Shown: piece by piece, positions 7,980-20,112 of the stretch
Layout: the number at the start of each line of letters is the position of its first letter
Position numbering within the stretch: the stretch's first letter is position 1
Assembly (NCBI GenBank): GCA_015056155.1
Contig: SVGU01000021.1
Span: 1 to 39,291, forward strand
Source of the DNA: Clostridiales bacterium
GTDB lineage: Bacteria; Bacillota; Clostridia; Christensenellales; Aristaeellaceae
Reading direction: 5' to 3'
DNA length: 39,291 bases
Notes under the pieces: model-generated
What the model was told of the DNA's origin: nothing
What the model saw: only the letters and a program-made list of their open reading frames with translations
The model's database searches: none
Program-made: the position numbers and the translations under genes

Positions 7980-8052
7980 CCTGTTTCCTCCCGTCCGTAT
8001 GCTCTGTATTTCTGACCCATCCGGTATCAGATCGACCTTTTTCTCCAGTCTC

Positions 8053-8081
8053 ATTATACTCCTGCGAACGCTTTGGGTCAA
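8053..8081 (-). promoter_or_regulatory. Promoter of the AI-2E transporter gene
   Basis: On the minus strand TTGACC (8081-8076), a 17-bp spacer and TATAAT (8058-8053) form a near-consensus housekeeping promoter about 75 bp before the start codon. Confidence 0.75.
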
Positions 8082-8186
8082 TGCGCGATCCCGAATTTTT
8101 GCCATCCCTTAAGCGGTTTTTCAACCCACTTTTCAGGGCCCCGAAAATTTCTCCGCCAAAACACTATTTATAATGAAGGAAAACCC

Positions 8187-8215
8187 TTTTCTTTTGGCTT
8201 CAGAAGTGATATAAT
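8187..8215 (+). promoter_or_regulatory. Probable gyrB promoter with extended -10
   Basis: TATAAT at 8210-8215 is preceded by TG one base upstream (TGATATAAT), an extended -10. The -35 region at 8187-8192 (TTTTCT) is weak. The leader that follows is about 150 nt, with a small hairpin (CCCGT/ACGGG near 8277-8289), and ends in GAGGTG just before gyrB. A second TATAAT at 8169-8174 lacks a -35. The rest of 7980-8368 holds only this and the divergent AI-2E promoter. Confidence 0.5.
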
Positions 8216-8314
8216 AGATATGCTGGGGAGGATGACTTTTTTCTTCCTCTCCCTCTCCGAAACCGTTTGAATTTCCCGTCTAACGGGTTTGACCCTGTTT
8301 CATGCGCCGACTGA

Positions 8315-10349
<2,035 letters not shown>

Positions 10350-10351
<2 letters not shown>

Positions 10352-10459
10352 TTCGGAATGATGAATTCGGAATTCGGAATTAAGCGTGCGAATCTCCTGA
10401 GAACACGCACTTCCGTTCATCAAACAAAATTACGAATTCCGCATTCCGAATTCCGAATT
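10350..10459. repeat. 110-bp imperfect palindrome (MITE/REP-like) between gyrB and gyrA
   Basis: Arms of 32 bases lie at 10350-10381 and 10428-10459; one matches the reverse complement of the other at 27 of 32 positions. Both arms are built from repeats of the unit AATTCGG. The roughly 45-base centre can form a smaller hairpin (GTGCG at 10386-10390 with CGCAC at 10406-10410). The left arm includes the last bases of the gyrB stop codon. AT-rich composition contrasts with the flanking gyrase genes. No coding capacity is evident. Confidence 0.75.
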
Positions 10460-10494
10460 GATTCAACCGCCCGCTTCAAAGGGAGAAGATTACG

Positions 10495-13032
<2,538 letters not shown>

Positions 13033-13058
13033 TCCGTAATCCGGGTCGATGAACCCTC

Positions 13059-13095
13059 CGCCCGGTATGCGTGATGCATGCCGGGCGAATTTTGT
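13059..13095 (+). terminator. Intrinsic terminator after gyrA
   Basis: CGCCCGG (13059-13065) with ATGC pairs with GCATG and CCGGGCG (to 13087), followed by AATTTTGTT. The gene downstream starts only about 20 bp later, and its promoter was not identified. Confidence 0.8.
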
Positions 13096-13110
13096 TGATG
13101 GAGGGCTTCC

Positions 13111-13644
13111 ATGGCCCAAAAGCATTTCCGTACCATTCGGCAGCATTTCTGGGAATACGCGCAGATCAGTCTGCTTTACTGCGGAATGCTGCTGGCGTTC
13201 CCTGCGCTGCTGCTCCTGATCTGCGGCTCTGGCCGGGTCAGCCTGCTGCTCCTCCTGTTGGGATGCATCGCCTTTCTCCTGTTCGCGTGGGGGCTGACGC
13301 TCCTCCGGGGACTTCGGTTCCTGCTGATCCTCCACAGGCAGATCAGACAGGGACTCCCCTTTGAAACCGGGCCGCTGATGCGTCTGGAAGCCGCGTATAC
13401 CCACTCCTGGCTGAGCGAAAACTGGCTGATTCACGCCGGGTACATCGCCCTTCACCGCAGCCAGATCGCCAACGTGACCTATGCCCTGCCCCGCGTTGAC
13501 AGAGCCTACCCCAGCGGTCTTCTTGACCTGATCATCACCACCGTCCATGGCCGCCGTTATCGCTGCCGGATGACGGGCCCCAGCGTGAAACAGGTCATCC
13601 GTTGGCATCAAAAGAATGCCATCAGAAAGGAATCGCCATGCTGA
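13111..13644 (+). CDS. Hypothetical membrane protein with two helices
   Basis: 177 residues, no family recognised. Two closely spaced hydrophobic helices (around residues 20-39 and 46-70, rich in Leu) are followed by a basic soluble half of about 100 residues containing YALPRVDRAYPSG and a C-terminal His/Lys-rich end. The layout resembles small bacterial PH-like membrane proteins with a helical hairpin anchor and a cytoplasmic beta domain, but that is inference. GGAGG lies 7 nt before the ATG. Its stop overlaps the start of the GNAT gene by 7 bp (ATGCTGA), so the two are probably translated together. Confidence 0.7.
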   Translation: MAQKHFRTIRQHFWEYAQISLLYCGMLLAFPALLLLICGSGRVSLLLLLLGCIAFLLFAWGLTLLRGLRFLLILHRQIRQGLPFETGPLMRLEAAYTHSWLSENWLIHAGYIALHRSQIANVTYALPRVDRAYPSGLLDLIITTVHGRRYRCRMTGPSVKQVIRWHQKNAIRKESPC

Positions 13645-14228
13645 AGGATTATCTCGAAAACAAGCCAATCCTGGAAACGCCCCGCCTGATCCTGCGTCCC
13701 CTCGTTCCGGAGGATGCGCCCGACCTGCGCCGCTGGCTGGCCCGGGACGAGATCTACACCTACTGGGGCCGCCCCGCCAGCAAGGGCGAGCGCGAGCCGG
13801 AGCTGATGTTCGTCGACCCGCGCCCGTGGGTCAAGCGCAAGCCCAGCCCGGATTTCAAATGGTGCATGGCGCTGCGGCATCCCGACGGCGACCGTCCGGC
13901 GGGCACGGTCATCGGCGATATCTCCGTGTTCGACATTGAGAACAGCCGCATGGGCAGCGTGGGCTACCGGCTGGACCCCGACCTCTGGGGGCAGGGCTAT
14001 ACCAGCGAAGCGCTGGCCGCAGCGGTGGACTTCATCTTCGCCCACACCGAGCTGGACCGCCTCCACGCCACCGCCGACGTGCGCAACGTCGCCTCCAACC
14101 GCGTGCTGGAGAAGTGCGGCTTCGTCCTCGAAGGCACGGTGCGCCACGGCAAGATGGTGTCCACATACTGCGACTATCACATCTGGGGCATGCTCCGGGA
14201 GGACTGGGAGCGCCTGAAGGAGGGCTGA
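13638..14228 (+). CDS. GNAT family N-acetyltransferase (RimJ/RimL-like)
   Basis: 196 residues. The start LETPRLILRPLVPEDAPDL is the classical opening of RimJ/RimL-type acetyltransferases. The acetyl-CoA pyrophosphate loop is seen in WGQGYTSEAL, preceded by GSVGYRLDPDLWG, and followed by the usual RLHATADVRNVASNRVLEK helix and GFVLEGTVRHG. Substrates in this group range from ribosomal proteins to antibiotics and small amines, so none is assigned. Start at 13638 overlaps the preceding stop; AAAGGAA is 6 nt upstream. The next gene starts 3 bp after its stop. Confidence 0.9.
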   Translation: MLKDYLENKPILETPRLILRPLVPEDAPDLRRWLARDEIYTYWGRPASKGEREPELMFVDPRPWVKRKPSPDFKWCMALRHPDGDRPAGTVIGDISVFDIENSRMGSVGYRLDPDLWGQGYTSEALAAAVDFIFAHTELDRLHATADVRNVASNRVLEKCGFVLEGTVRHGKMVSTYCDYHIWGMLREDWERLKEG

Positions 14229-14231
14229 TCC

Positions 14232-15338
14232 ATGGCGGTGCTGACGGAACGCTTCATCCTGCGCGAGCCCGTCGCCAGCGACTACCCCTGCCTGCAGGAG
14301 CGCGGGCTGAGCATGGACGCGGAGCTCGCCCGGTGCAGCAGTGCCTTTGGCGAAACCTCCCGCAGCGTGTCCTTCATCGACCGGCAGAGCGGCGCTTTTG
14401 CCGGCCATGCGCTCTTTCTGGGCGTACCGCCGCTGGGCAGCGCTCCCAACCGCATCTGGCGCAAGGAGCTGCACCTGTACGCCCTCGACCCCGCTGATGA
14501 GGCCGCCATGGCGCCTGCCGCCCTGCAGTGGCTGGAGGAGGGCAACGTCGCTTATCTGATCGACCTCCCGGACGGGACAAGCATGCGCCTGTATCATGAC
14601 GCGCCTGCCCATGTGGATGCGCTGCTTCAGCAGGCCTTGGCCCACGTGGAGGGCATGGAGCCGCTCACGCTCCGGCACGTTTCGCCCCACGCACTGCACC
14701 GCAGCCGGCAATTCATCGCGCATACCCCCGGCGAATGCCTGTGGGTGCTGTGCCTGACCCCGATGTGCAGCGGTCTGCGGCTGGAGGCAGGCTTTCTCTA
14801 CCCGCACCGGACGGACGACTGGTGGCCCTATGTTCGCAGCTGGGGCATCGAGGGGGACGACCTCAAGCTGCGCGTCATCCGCCACGCGAACACGGTGGCG
14901 GAGCTGAACGCCTTCTTCGCCGAGGCAGACGCGCTGAAAGCCGCCTTCCTCACCGCAGACCGGGAGGCGATCAAGGCTGAATCCACCGCGCGGAAGAAGG
15001 CCTTCGCGAAGGAGATGGGCGTCCGCGCCCGCGCCATCGGGCTGAAAGGCCGCGCTCAGAACTGGCAGGCCGCCGCCCCCGACAGCAGCACCATCCGCCT
15101 CCACACGGAGACCACCCCCTATTCCGACTGGTACACCATCGACGTGGAGCGGCACCTGAGCGACCCGACGCTGCCGCCCATCCAGCAGGTGCGGCAGCTT
15201 CACACGCCCTTTGGCCGCGATATCGACTGGCAGCGCCTGTCCGGCCGCGACCTCGACGACCTGTTCCGCATCCTCGACCGCGATTTCCTGCGGCCGCTGC
15301 TGCAAAAGGAGGGGAACACCCATGTATCCGGACATTGA
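14232..15338 (+). CDS. Hypothetical protein: GNAT-like N-terminus plus DUF4304-like C-terminus
   Basis: 368 residues. The first ~20 residues (LTERFILREPVASDYPCL) resemble the opening of GNAT acetyltransferases, but no acetyl-CoA loop is visible, so this part may be a decayed domain. Residues from about 175 on resemble the next gene: EAGFLYPHRTDDW against EAGFLFPTDWDY, LRVIRHANTVAEL against LRVIRRVRTEEEL, and a shared end around DWQRLSG/DWQTISG. In the neighbour that region looks like the DUF4304 family. Function unknown. GGAGG lies 8 nt before the ATG. It ends 17 bp inside the next gene, so the pair is probably translationally coupled. Confidence 0.75.
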   Translation: MAVLTERFILREPVASDYPCLQERGLSMDAELARCSSAFGETSRSVSFIDRQSGAFAGHALFLGVPPLGSAPNRIWRKELHLYALDPADEAAMAPAALQWLEEGNVAYLIDLPDGTSMRLYHDAPAHVDALLQQALAHVEGMEPLTLRHVSPHALHRSRQFIAHTPGECLWVLCLTPMCSGLRLEAGFLYPHRTDDWWPYVRSWGIEGDDLKLRVIRHANTVAELNAFFAEADALKAAFLTADREAIKAESTARKKAFAKEMGVRARAIGLKGRAQNWQAAAPDSSTIRLHTETTPYSDWYTIDVERHLSDPTLPPIQQVRQLHTPFGRDIDWQRLSGRDLDDLFRILDRDFLRPLLQKEGNTHVSGH

Positions 15339-16080
15339 CGCGCTTTATCAAGCAATACTCCCAATATCCGCCCCGTTGCATTCGTGTACAGATGCAAGGG
15401 GTAGGTTTTGGGATAGAACACCCACCGGCTTCGCATACGTCCTGAACCTGCTGCCCCAGGAGGACGCACTGCTGATCGAGGCCGGCTTCCTGTTCCCGAC
15501 GGACTGGGACTACATCGCATCCATCGGCGGGCGGGACACGAGCATCCGCCTGCGCGTCATCCGCCGCGTCCGCACGGAGGAGGAGCTTCACGCCGCCATG
15601 GCAGAGGTCGAAGCCCTGCGAAGCGCCTGGTTCAGTGCCACCCGCGAGGAGCTCAAGGCACACATCGCCTCGCTGCAAAAGGCCTTCCTCCAGCGCATCA
15701 CGGCGCAGTTGAAGCCCCTCGGCTTCCGCAAAAAGGCCGCCAACTGGACCTTCCAGCGCGGCGACGGCTACGAGGTCGTATGGAACGCACAGAAGTCCCT
15801 CTATTCCGACGGCTACTACTTCAACCTCTATCTGCACCGGGTAGGGATGCGGGAGCTTTACGGCTGCATCGACACGCGACCCATGGGCGAGCTGCTGGAC
15901 TGGCAGACCATCTCTGGCGAAGCTTTCGATGCGCGTCTGCGCACCGTCATCGAGCAGCACATCCGCCCGCTGATGACCCTGCCGCTGAGCGAGATTGCCC
16001 AAAACCCTACCCTTTTCGGCAAGCCCGCCCTCTGCACGCCCCGGCGCTGCGCGGACTGCTGGAATCCCGAAGACGCCTGA
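15322..16080 (+). CDS. DUF4304-like hypothetical protein, paralogue of the preceding gene
   Basis: 252 residues. The motif QLKPLGFRKKAANWTF followed by a beta strand and SLYSDGYYFNLYL fits the DUF4304 family (roughly 'lkplGFkrkg.nWy'), whose role is unknown. The first 100 residues resemble the middle of the preceding protein, so both seem to come from a tandem duplication. A short segment near 15345-15405 is AT-richer than its surroundings. The C-terminus has four cysteines in LCTPRRCADCWNPED, which could hold a metal. AGGAGG stands 8 nt before the ATG at 15322, inside the end of the previous gene. Confidence 0.75.
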   Translation: MYPDIDALYQAILPISAPLHSCTDARGRFWDRTPTGFAYVLNLLPQEDALLIEAGFLFPTDWDYIASIGGRDTSIRLRVIRRVRTEEELHAAMAEVEALRSAWFSATREELKAHIASLQKAFLQRITAQLKPLGFRKKAANWTFQRGDGYEVVWNAQKSLYSDGYYFNLYLHRVGMRELYGCIDTRPMGELLDWQTISGEAFDARLRTVIEQHIRPLMTLPLSEIAQNPTLFGKPALCTPRRCADCWNPEDA

Positions 16081-16096
16081 ATCACCGGAGGATCGC

Positions 16097-16939
16097 ATGA
16101 GCTACGACTTGTACACGAGTCTGCTGAAGATGCACGATACCTTCCGTCCCACGGACGAGGGCGTGCATCTGACCATCGACTGCACCGCGCCCGAGCTGGC
16201 TGCCCTGCGGGAGCAGCACGGGCTTGAAGCCATCGCAGGCTTCGGTACGGCCTTTGACCGGGCCGTCCGCGTGATGGATTGGCTGACCACCCACGTGCGC
16301 CACAACGGCATGTGCAACCCCGAGGGCCCGCGCTGCGCGCTGACAGCCCTCGCCTACGCCTTCGACCAGCCCGACAGAGGCGTGAACTGCGCATGGCTCG
16401 CCACGACGCTGACCGAGTGTCTGCTGTCCCTGAGCATCCCCGCGCGGACAGTGTATATCATGCCCTTCGCGCCCTACGACTGCGACAACCACGTCGTCAC
16501 CGAAGTATGGGACGGCGGGTGGAGCCTGCTCGACCCGACCTGCAACTGCTTCGTGCGCGACGGGGCGGGCCGCCCGCTGTCCGTGTTCGGGCTGCGCGCC
16601 GCCTTCGCTGACCAACAGGAGGTCGCCTTCAGCGAGGGCCTGCGCTACAACATGCAGCCCTACCAGGCCGAGGAGCACCGGGACTACCTCGCCAAAGACC
16701 TGTTCTGGTTCCGCATTGCCGAGAAGACCGGCTTCGGCGACACAGGCCGATTCGTCACCATCGCGCCGGAGGCCTTTGATCCCCACCGGCATGAAGTGCT
16801 CAACGTGCAGTACCGTCTGCGGGTGCAGGGCGATCAGCCGTGGCTGCGCCAGTGGCTAGAGCAGTTGGAAAAGAAGGGCGGGCATATCTTTTGCTCCGCT
16901 GATGATGCGCAAAGAGCGCCGGAGGTACATCATGGCTGA
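16097..16939 (+). CDS. Transglutaminase-like domain protein
   Basis: 280 residues. The papain-like transglutaminase core is visible with its triad in order: Cys98 in RGVNCAWLATTL, His132 in CDNHVVTEVW and Asp146 in GWSLLDPTC. The spacing and the motif 'W.LLDPT' are typical of bacterial transglutaminase-like proteins, which act as proteases, amidases or cross-linkers. No signal peptide is seen, so it is probably cytosolic. GGAGG stands 6 nt before the ATG at 16097; earlier in-frame starts shadow the preceding gene. Its stop overlaps the next start by 8 bp. Confidence 0.85.
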   Translation: MSYDLYTSLLKMHDTFRPTDEGVHLTIDCTAPELAALREQHGLEAIAGFGTAFDRAVRVMDWLTTHVRHNGMCNPEGPRCALTALAYAFDQPDRGVNCAWLATTLTECLLSLSIPARTVYIMPFAPYDCDNHVVTEVWDGGWSLLDPTCNCFVRDGAGRPLSVFGLRAAFADQQEVAFSEGLRYNMQPYQAEEHRDYLAKDLFWFRIAEKTGFGDTGRFVTIAPEAFDPHRHEVLNVQYRLRVQGDQPWLRQWLEQLEKKGGHIFCSADDAQRAPEVHHG

Positions 16940-17240
16940 CCACAAGCACCAGCCCGATATCAACCAATACTACCGCACCCGCAGGCACAAGCCTCAAACC
17001 CTGACCTGCATTCACTGCCGCAAGCCCCTGTACTGCACCAACGAGCTGGTCAGCTTCCTCCCCATCGTCCCGTTTTTCATTCTGGGCGGGATTTATGCCG
17101 TGACGCCAAACCTGCTCCTTCTCATCCCCTGCATACTCCTGATCCTCCTCGATCCGCTGATCAAACGCTTCGTTTTCCGTTTCCTGCGCTTCGAGGTTGA
17201 TTTCGATCAGGAGCGCGGTAAGCTGGTCAAGCGCAAATAA
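16932..17240 (+). CDS. Small zinc-ribbon membrane protein
   Basis: 102 residues. A cysteine cluster, CIHCRKPLYC at residues 26-35, suggests half of a zinc ribbon. Two hydrophobic segments follow, roughly residues 40-58 and 61-76 (rich in Leu, Ile and Pro), and the end is basic (ERGKLVKRK). No named family. GGAGG lies 7 nt before the ATG at 16932. Last gene of the plus-strand group 13111-17240; a bidirectional terminator follows. Confidence 0.75.
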   Translation: MADHKHQPDINQYYRTRRHKPQTLTCIHCRKPLYCTNELVSFLPIVPFFILGGIYAVTPNLLLLIPCILLILLDPLIKRFVFRFLRFEVDFDQERGKLVKRK

Positions 17241-17245
17241 ACAAA

Positions 17246-17287
17246 ACCGGGAGCCTCCACCCTTTCGCAGGGCCGAAAGCTCCCGGT
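17246..17287. terminator. Bidirectional intrinsic terminator between convergent genes
   Basis: ACCGGGAGC (17246-17254) pairs perfectly with GCTCCCGGT (17279-17287). T-rich tracts follow on both strands (CATTTTGTT on plus, TTTGTTTATTT on minus), suiting its place between convergent genes. Confidence 0.85.
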
Positions 17288-17305
17288 CATTTTGTTATCC
17301 ACAGG

Positions 17306-17845
17306 TCATTCACAGATGCGGCTGCATCCGTCCCCCGGCCCGTGCAGCTCCACGCGGTCGCCGCAGACGACCATGTGCTGATCGGGCCAGCGCGCGTCGC
17401 ACCAGAAGCGCCAGCATTCCTGCTCGTCCGAGGACATGGGCAGCGCCAGCAGCGTCATGCCGTTTGCAAAGCGGATGGTCAGGTCCCCCAATTGGTCGAC
17501 CTCCACCGCCGTCACCGACATGCCGTCCAGCGGCAGCTGCTTCACCTGCTCGAACAGGCGGCAGTCGTCGTCCGGCCAGTCCCGGGGGAAGTCCGCTTCC
17601 TCCAGGCCCTCCCCGCGCCATCTGTCCTTCAGCGCATCGGACGGCTCGAAATAGTCGATGCGGTCAAAGAGGATCACATCCGCCGTCGCCAGGCGGTAGC
17701 TGCACTGGATGTGCAGGCAGGCCTCCCGCTGCGCCGGGCCAAAGGTCAGCGTCAGCATGTCCGCCGCATAGCCCGCGCAGGTCAGCGCCATGCCCTGCAG
17801 CGACGTCATCCGCGCCTGCACATGGGGAAGCTCATTTCTCTTCAT
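17306..17845 (-). CDS. Hypothetical protein, 179 residues, tandem paralogue (copy 2)
   Basis: No known family recognised. It aligns along its length with the gene just upstream, also of 179 residues: ADMLTLTFG against ADMLLLSFG, LHIQCSYR against LRIQCYYR, QLGDLTIRFANGMTL against HLGDVTLCFACGATL, and QECWRFW against EECWRLI. The pattern of alternating strands ending in an acidic 'ECWR' segment resembles small beta-rich bacterial proteins of unknown function, some of which are immunity proteins; that is speculation. The start ATG overlaps the upstream stop by 4 bp (ATGA). It ends at the bidirectional terminator. Confidence 0.75.
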   Translation of the reverse strand: MKRNELPHVQARMTSLQGMALTCAGYAADMLTLTFGPAQREACLHIQCSYRLATADVILFDRIDYFEPSDALKDRWRGEGLEEADFPRDWPDDDCRLFEQVKQLPLDGMSVTAVEVDQLGDLTIRFANGMTLLALPMSSDEQECWRFWCDARWPDQHMVVCGDRVELHGPGDGCSRICE

Positions 17846-18381
17846 TCGACGCCCTTCTGCACCAGCTCCGCGCCGTCGCCGTAGACGACCAGGTCATCCG
17901 TTTCGTCCATTTCGTCGATCAGCCGCCAGCATTCCTCGCCGCCGGAGGTGTCGCTGAGAACGTTCAGCGTCGCGCCGCAGGCGAAGCACAGGGTGACGTC
18001 GCCGAGATGGTTGAGCATGACCGTCTCGATCTTCATGCCGCTGAGGTCGGCGTTGAGGCGCTCCAGGCACTCGTCCAGCCGGTTCGCGCCGGGCTCGTCC
18101 GAGCGGAAGTCTTCCGGGATGTAGTCATGCTCATACCCCATCTGCTCCCACATCTGCCACATGCCCTCGGCAGGCTGGTATACATCGTTGCGGGCGAGGA
18201 TCACGCCGCCCTGCTCCATCATCCGGTAGTAGCACTGGATGCGCAGGGTCAGCTGCGTCTCCAACCCCTCCCCGCCGAAGGAGAGCAGCAGCATGTCCGC
18301 CTCGCGGGCAGCCGCGCACAGGGGCAGGCCGATCAGGGCGTTGAGCCGCGTTTGTACAAGGGTGAGTTCCGAAATATTCAT
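17842..18381 (-). CDS. Hypothetical protein, 179 residues, tandem paralogue (copy 1)
   Basis: Paralogue of the gene downstream, with the same length and order of motifs but well diverged. Copy 1 is more acidic and has GANRLDECLERLNADLSGMKIETV before the shared LGD strand. Cytosolic by its lack of membrane segments. The ATG at 18381 follows AAAGGAAA; longer in-frame starts only shadow thrC. A terminator hairpin for thrC lies about 25 bp upstream, so the pair may be expressed by read-through or from a promoter I cannot see. Confidence 0.75.
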   Translation of the reverse strand: MNISELTLVQTRLNALIGLPLCAAAREADMLLLSFGGEGLETQLTLRIQCYYRMMEQGGVILARNDVYQPAEGMWQMWEQMGYEHDYIPEDFRSDEPGANRLDECLERLNADLSGMKIETVMLNHLGDVTLCFACGATLNVLSDTSGGEECWRLIDEMDETDDLVVYGDGAELVQKGVE

Positions 18382-18404
18382 GAGGTTTCCTTTCCAGATT
18401 CCTG

Positions 18405-18436
18405 AAAAGGGACGTTCCCGCATCCGGAAACGCCCC
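18405..18436 (-). terminator. Intrinsic terminator after thrC
   Basis: On the minus strand GGGGCGTTTCC (18436-18426) pairs, with G-T wobbles, with GGGAACGTCCC (18419-18409), followed by TTTTC. Confidence 0.7.
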
Positions 18437-18449
18437 GTATGGGTTGGGA

Positions 18450-19949
18450 TTACTTGCCTTCGAAGGCGTTCATGACCGCCTCGGCCATGGTATCCTTCTC
18501 GCACTGGGCCTTGTGGCGCACGGGCAGGCTGCGCAGGGCCTTGACCTGCTGGGGCACGCGCACGCCGGTCACCTTCTCCAGCATCTCGCTGCACTCGAAG
18601 GCGTCCAGACCCTCCACCGCTTCCTTGCCCTCCACGGCGGAGAGCACGTCGGCGGCGAACTTGTAGGGGCTGGCGGTGGACACGACGACGGCCACGGTCA
18701 TGTCGCCGGTCTTCTCGCGGTACTCGCGCAGGACGTGGCTGGCCACGGCGGTGTGGGTGTCCATCAGATAGTGATCCTGCTCGAAACGGGCGCGGATCTC
18801 CTCCGCACACTGCTGATCGTCCGCGTAGCCCGCGTCGAACACGCTGTTCATCCACTCCTGGCGCTGCTCGCCGATGGCGTAGGAGTAGTTCTCCTTGAGC
18901 TGCTTCATCCACGTGGCGATCAGCTCGCCGTCGCGGTCCGCGCACTCGTACAGCAGGCGCTCGAGGTTGGAGGAGATGAGGATGTCCATGGAGGGAGAGG
19001 TGGTCTTGAAGAACTGGCGGCGGGTATCGTAGATACCGTTGCGGAAGAAGTCCGTCAGGACATTGTTGCGGTTGGAGGCGCAGATCAGCTTGCCGACCGG
19101 CAGGCCCATGCTGCGGGCATAGTAGGCGGCGAGGATGTTGCCGAAGTTGCCGGTGGGCACGACGAAGTTGACCGGGTCGCCGATGTTGATGGCGCCCGCG
19201 TTCACCAGATCCGCATAGGCGCTGAAGTAGTACACCACCTGGGGCACCAGACGGCCGAAGTTGATGGAGTTGGCGGAGGAGAGCACCTTGCCCTTCTCAT
19301 TGACGGCCGCGTTGAACTCCGCAGAGCCGAAGAGCGTCTTCACGCCGGTCTGCGCATCGTCGAAGTTGCCGTTGATGCCGATGACATGGGTGTTGTCGCC
19401 GCCGGTGGTGGTCATCTGCAGCTTCTGCACATCGCTGACGCCGTCGGTGGGATAGAACACGGTGCAGGAGGTGCCGGGCACGTCCTTGAAGCCCTCCAGA
19501 GCCGCCTTGCCGGTATCGCCGGAGGTGGCGACCAGGATGGAGACCTCGCGCTCCTCGCCGTTCTTGCGGGCGGAGAGGGTGGTCAGGTGGGGCAGGAGCT
19601 GCAGCGCCATGTCCTTGAAGGCCAGCGTCGGGCCGTGGAACAGCTCCAGCACCCAGGTTTCATCGTCCAGCTTCTTCATCGGCGCGATGGCGGGATCGTC
19701 GAACTTCTTCTCGTCATAGGCCGCAGCCAGCGCCGCGTCGATCTCCGGGATGGAGAAGTCCTCCAGATAGGTGCGCAGGATGGTGGATGCACGCTGACGG
19801 TAATCCATCCGGGTCAGCTCCGCCAGCTTCTGCTGGGAGATGGGCGGGAACATGGCAGGCACATACAGGCCGCCGTCGGGGGCAAGGCCATAGAGGATCG
19901 CCTGGGAAGCAGTGACGGCCGCGCCGCCGCGGGTGGAGAAGAAGGACAT
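18450..19949 (-). CDS. thrC: Threonine synthase
   Basis: PLP enzyme converting O-phosphohomoserine to threonine. About 499 residues, the longer fold-II form. The N-terminus FFSTRGGAAVTASQAILYGLAPDGGLYVP is typical. The Schiff-base lysine is Lys112 in FHGPTLAFKDMA, and the phosphate-binding region shows VATSGDTGKAALEGF. NFVVPTGNFGN forms the second cofactor loop. The ATG at 19949 is chosen over a GTG two codons upstream because GGAG lies 10-11 nt before it. The leader contains a 12-bp stem-loop. No other threonine-pathway gene is adjacent; the gene stands between unrelated units. Confidence 0.95.
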   Translation of the reverse strand: MSFFSTRGGAAVTASQAILYGLAPDGGLYVPAMFPPISQQKLAELTRMDYRQRASTILRTYLEDFSIPEIDAALAAAYDEKKFDDPAIAPMKKLDDETWVLELFHGPTLAFKDMALQLLPHLTTLSARKNGEEREVSILVATSGDTGKAALEGFKDVPGTSCTVFYPTDGVSDVQKLQMTTTGGDNTHVIGINGNFDDAQTGVKTLFGSAEFNAAVNEKGKVLSSANSINFGRLVPQVVYYFSAYADLVNAGAINIGDPVNFVVPTGNFGNILAAYYARSMGLPVGKLICASNRNNVLTDFFRNGIYDTRRQFFKTTSPSMDILISSNLERLLYECADRDGELIATWMKQLKENYSYAIGEQRQEWMNSVFDAGYADDQQCAEEIRARFEQDHYLMDTHTAVASHVLREYREKTGDMTVAVVVSTASPYKFAADVLSAVEGKEAVEGLDAFECSEMLEKVTGVRVPQQVKALRSLPVRHKAQCEKDTMAEAVMNAFEGK

Positions 19950-19996
19950 CGGAATCACGCTCCAAATCTATATTCTTTCGTCTGCTGTTGAATCTG

Positions 19997-20029
19997 ATCA
20001 GGACGGCTCAGCCGATCAGCCATCCTGAT
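19997..20029 (-). promoter_or_regulatory. Stem-loop in the thrC leader
   Basis: ATCAGGA plus GGCT pairs with AGCC plus TCCTGAT around a short loop, giving an 11-bp stem with one mismatch. An outer pair, CTGCTG (19982-19987) with CAGCAG (20036-20041), could close a larger structure. No T-run follows, so it is not an intrinsic terminator; a role in mRNA stability or control of thrC is possible. Confidence 0.4.
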
Positions 20030-20044
20030 GAAAGCCAGCAGCGG

Positions 20045-20072
20045 ATTGTATACAATGCACAGTGCAAAACAA
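20045..20072 (-). promoter_or_regulatory. Possible thrC promoter
   Basis: On the minus strand TTGTTT (20072-20067), a 16-bp spacer and TACAAT (20050-20045) lie about 95 bp before the start codon. The match is moderate and overlaps the terminator region of the preceding gene. Confidence 0.4.
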
Positions 20073-20101
20073 CGGGGCGGCGATGCAAGCACCACCGCCC
20101 C
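20066..20101 (-). terminator. Intrinsic terminator after the small P-loop ATPase gene
   Basis: On the minus strand GGGGCGG (20101-20095) pairs with CCGCCCC (20080-20074), followed by GTTGTTTTG. The T-run is interrupted, so efficiency may be partial. Confidence 0.55.
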
Positions 20102-20112
20102 AATGCAGGTTC

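Noticed and set aside
4263..8015. 1250-codon plus-strand frame over rarA to the AI-2E gene
   Set aside because: Crosses five well-supported minus-strand genes and two intergenic signals; composition is that of an antisense shadow.
8216..8270. Short leader peptide (12-16 codons) before gyrB
   Set aside because: GGGGAGG abuts the ATG with no spacing, the upstream ATG has no ribosome site, and the peptide carries no regulatory codon run.
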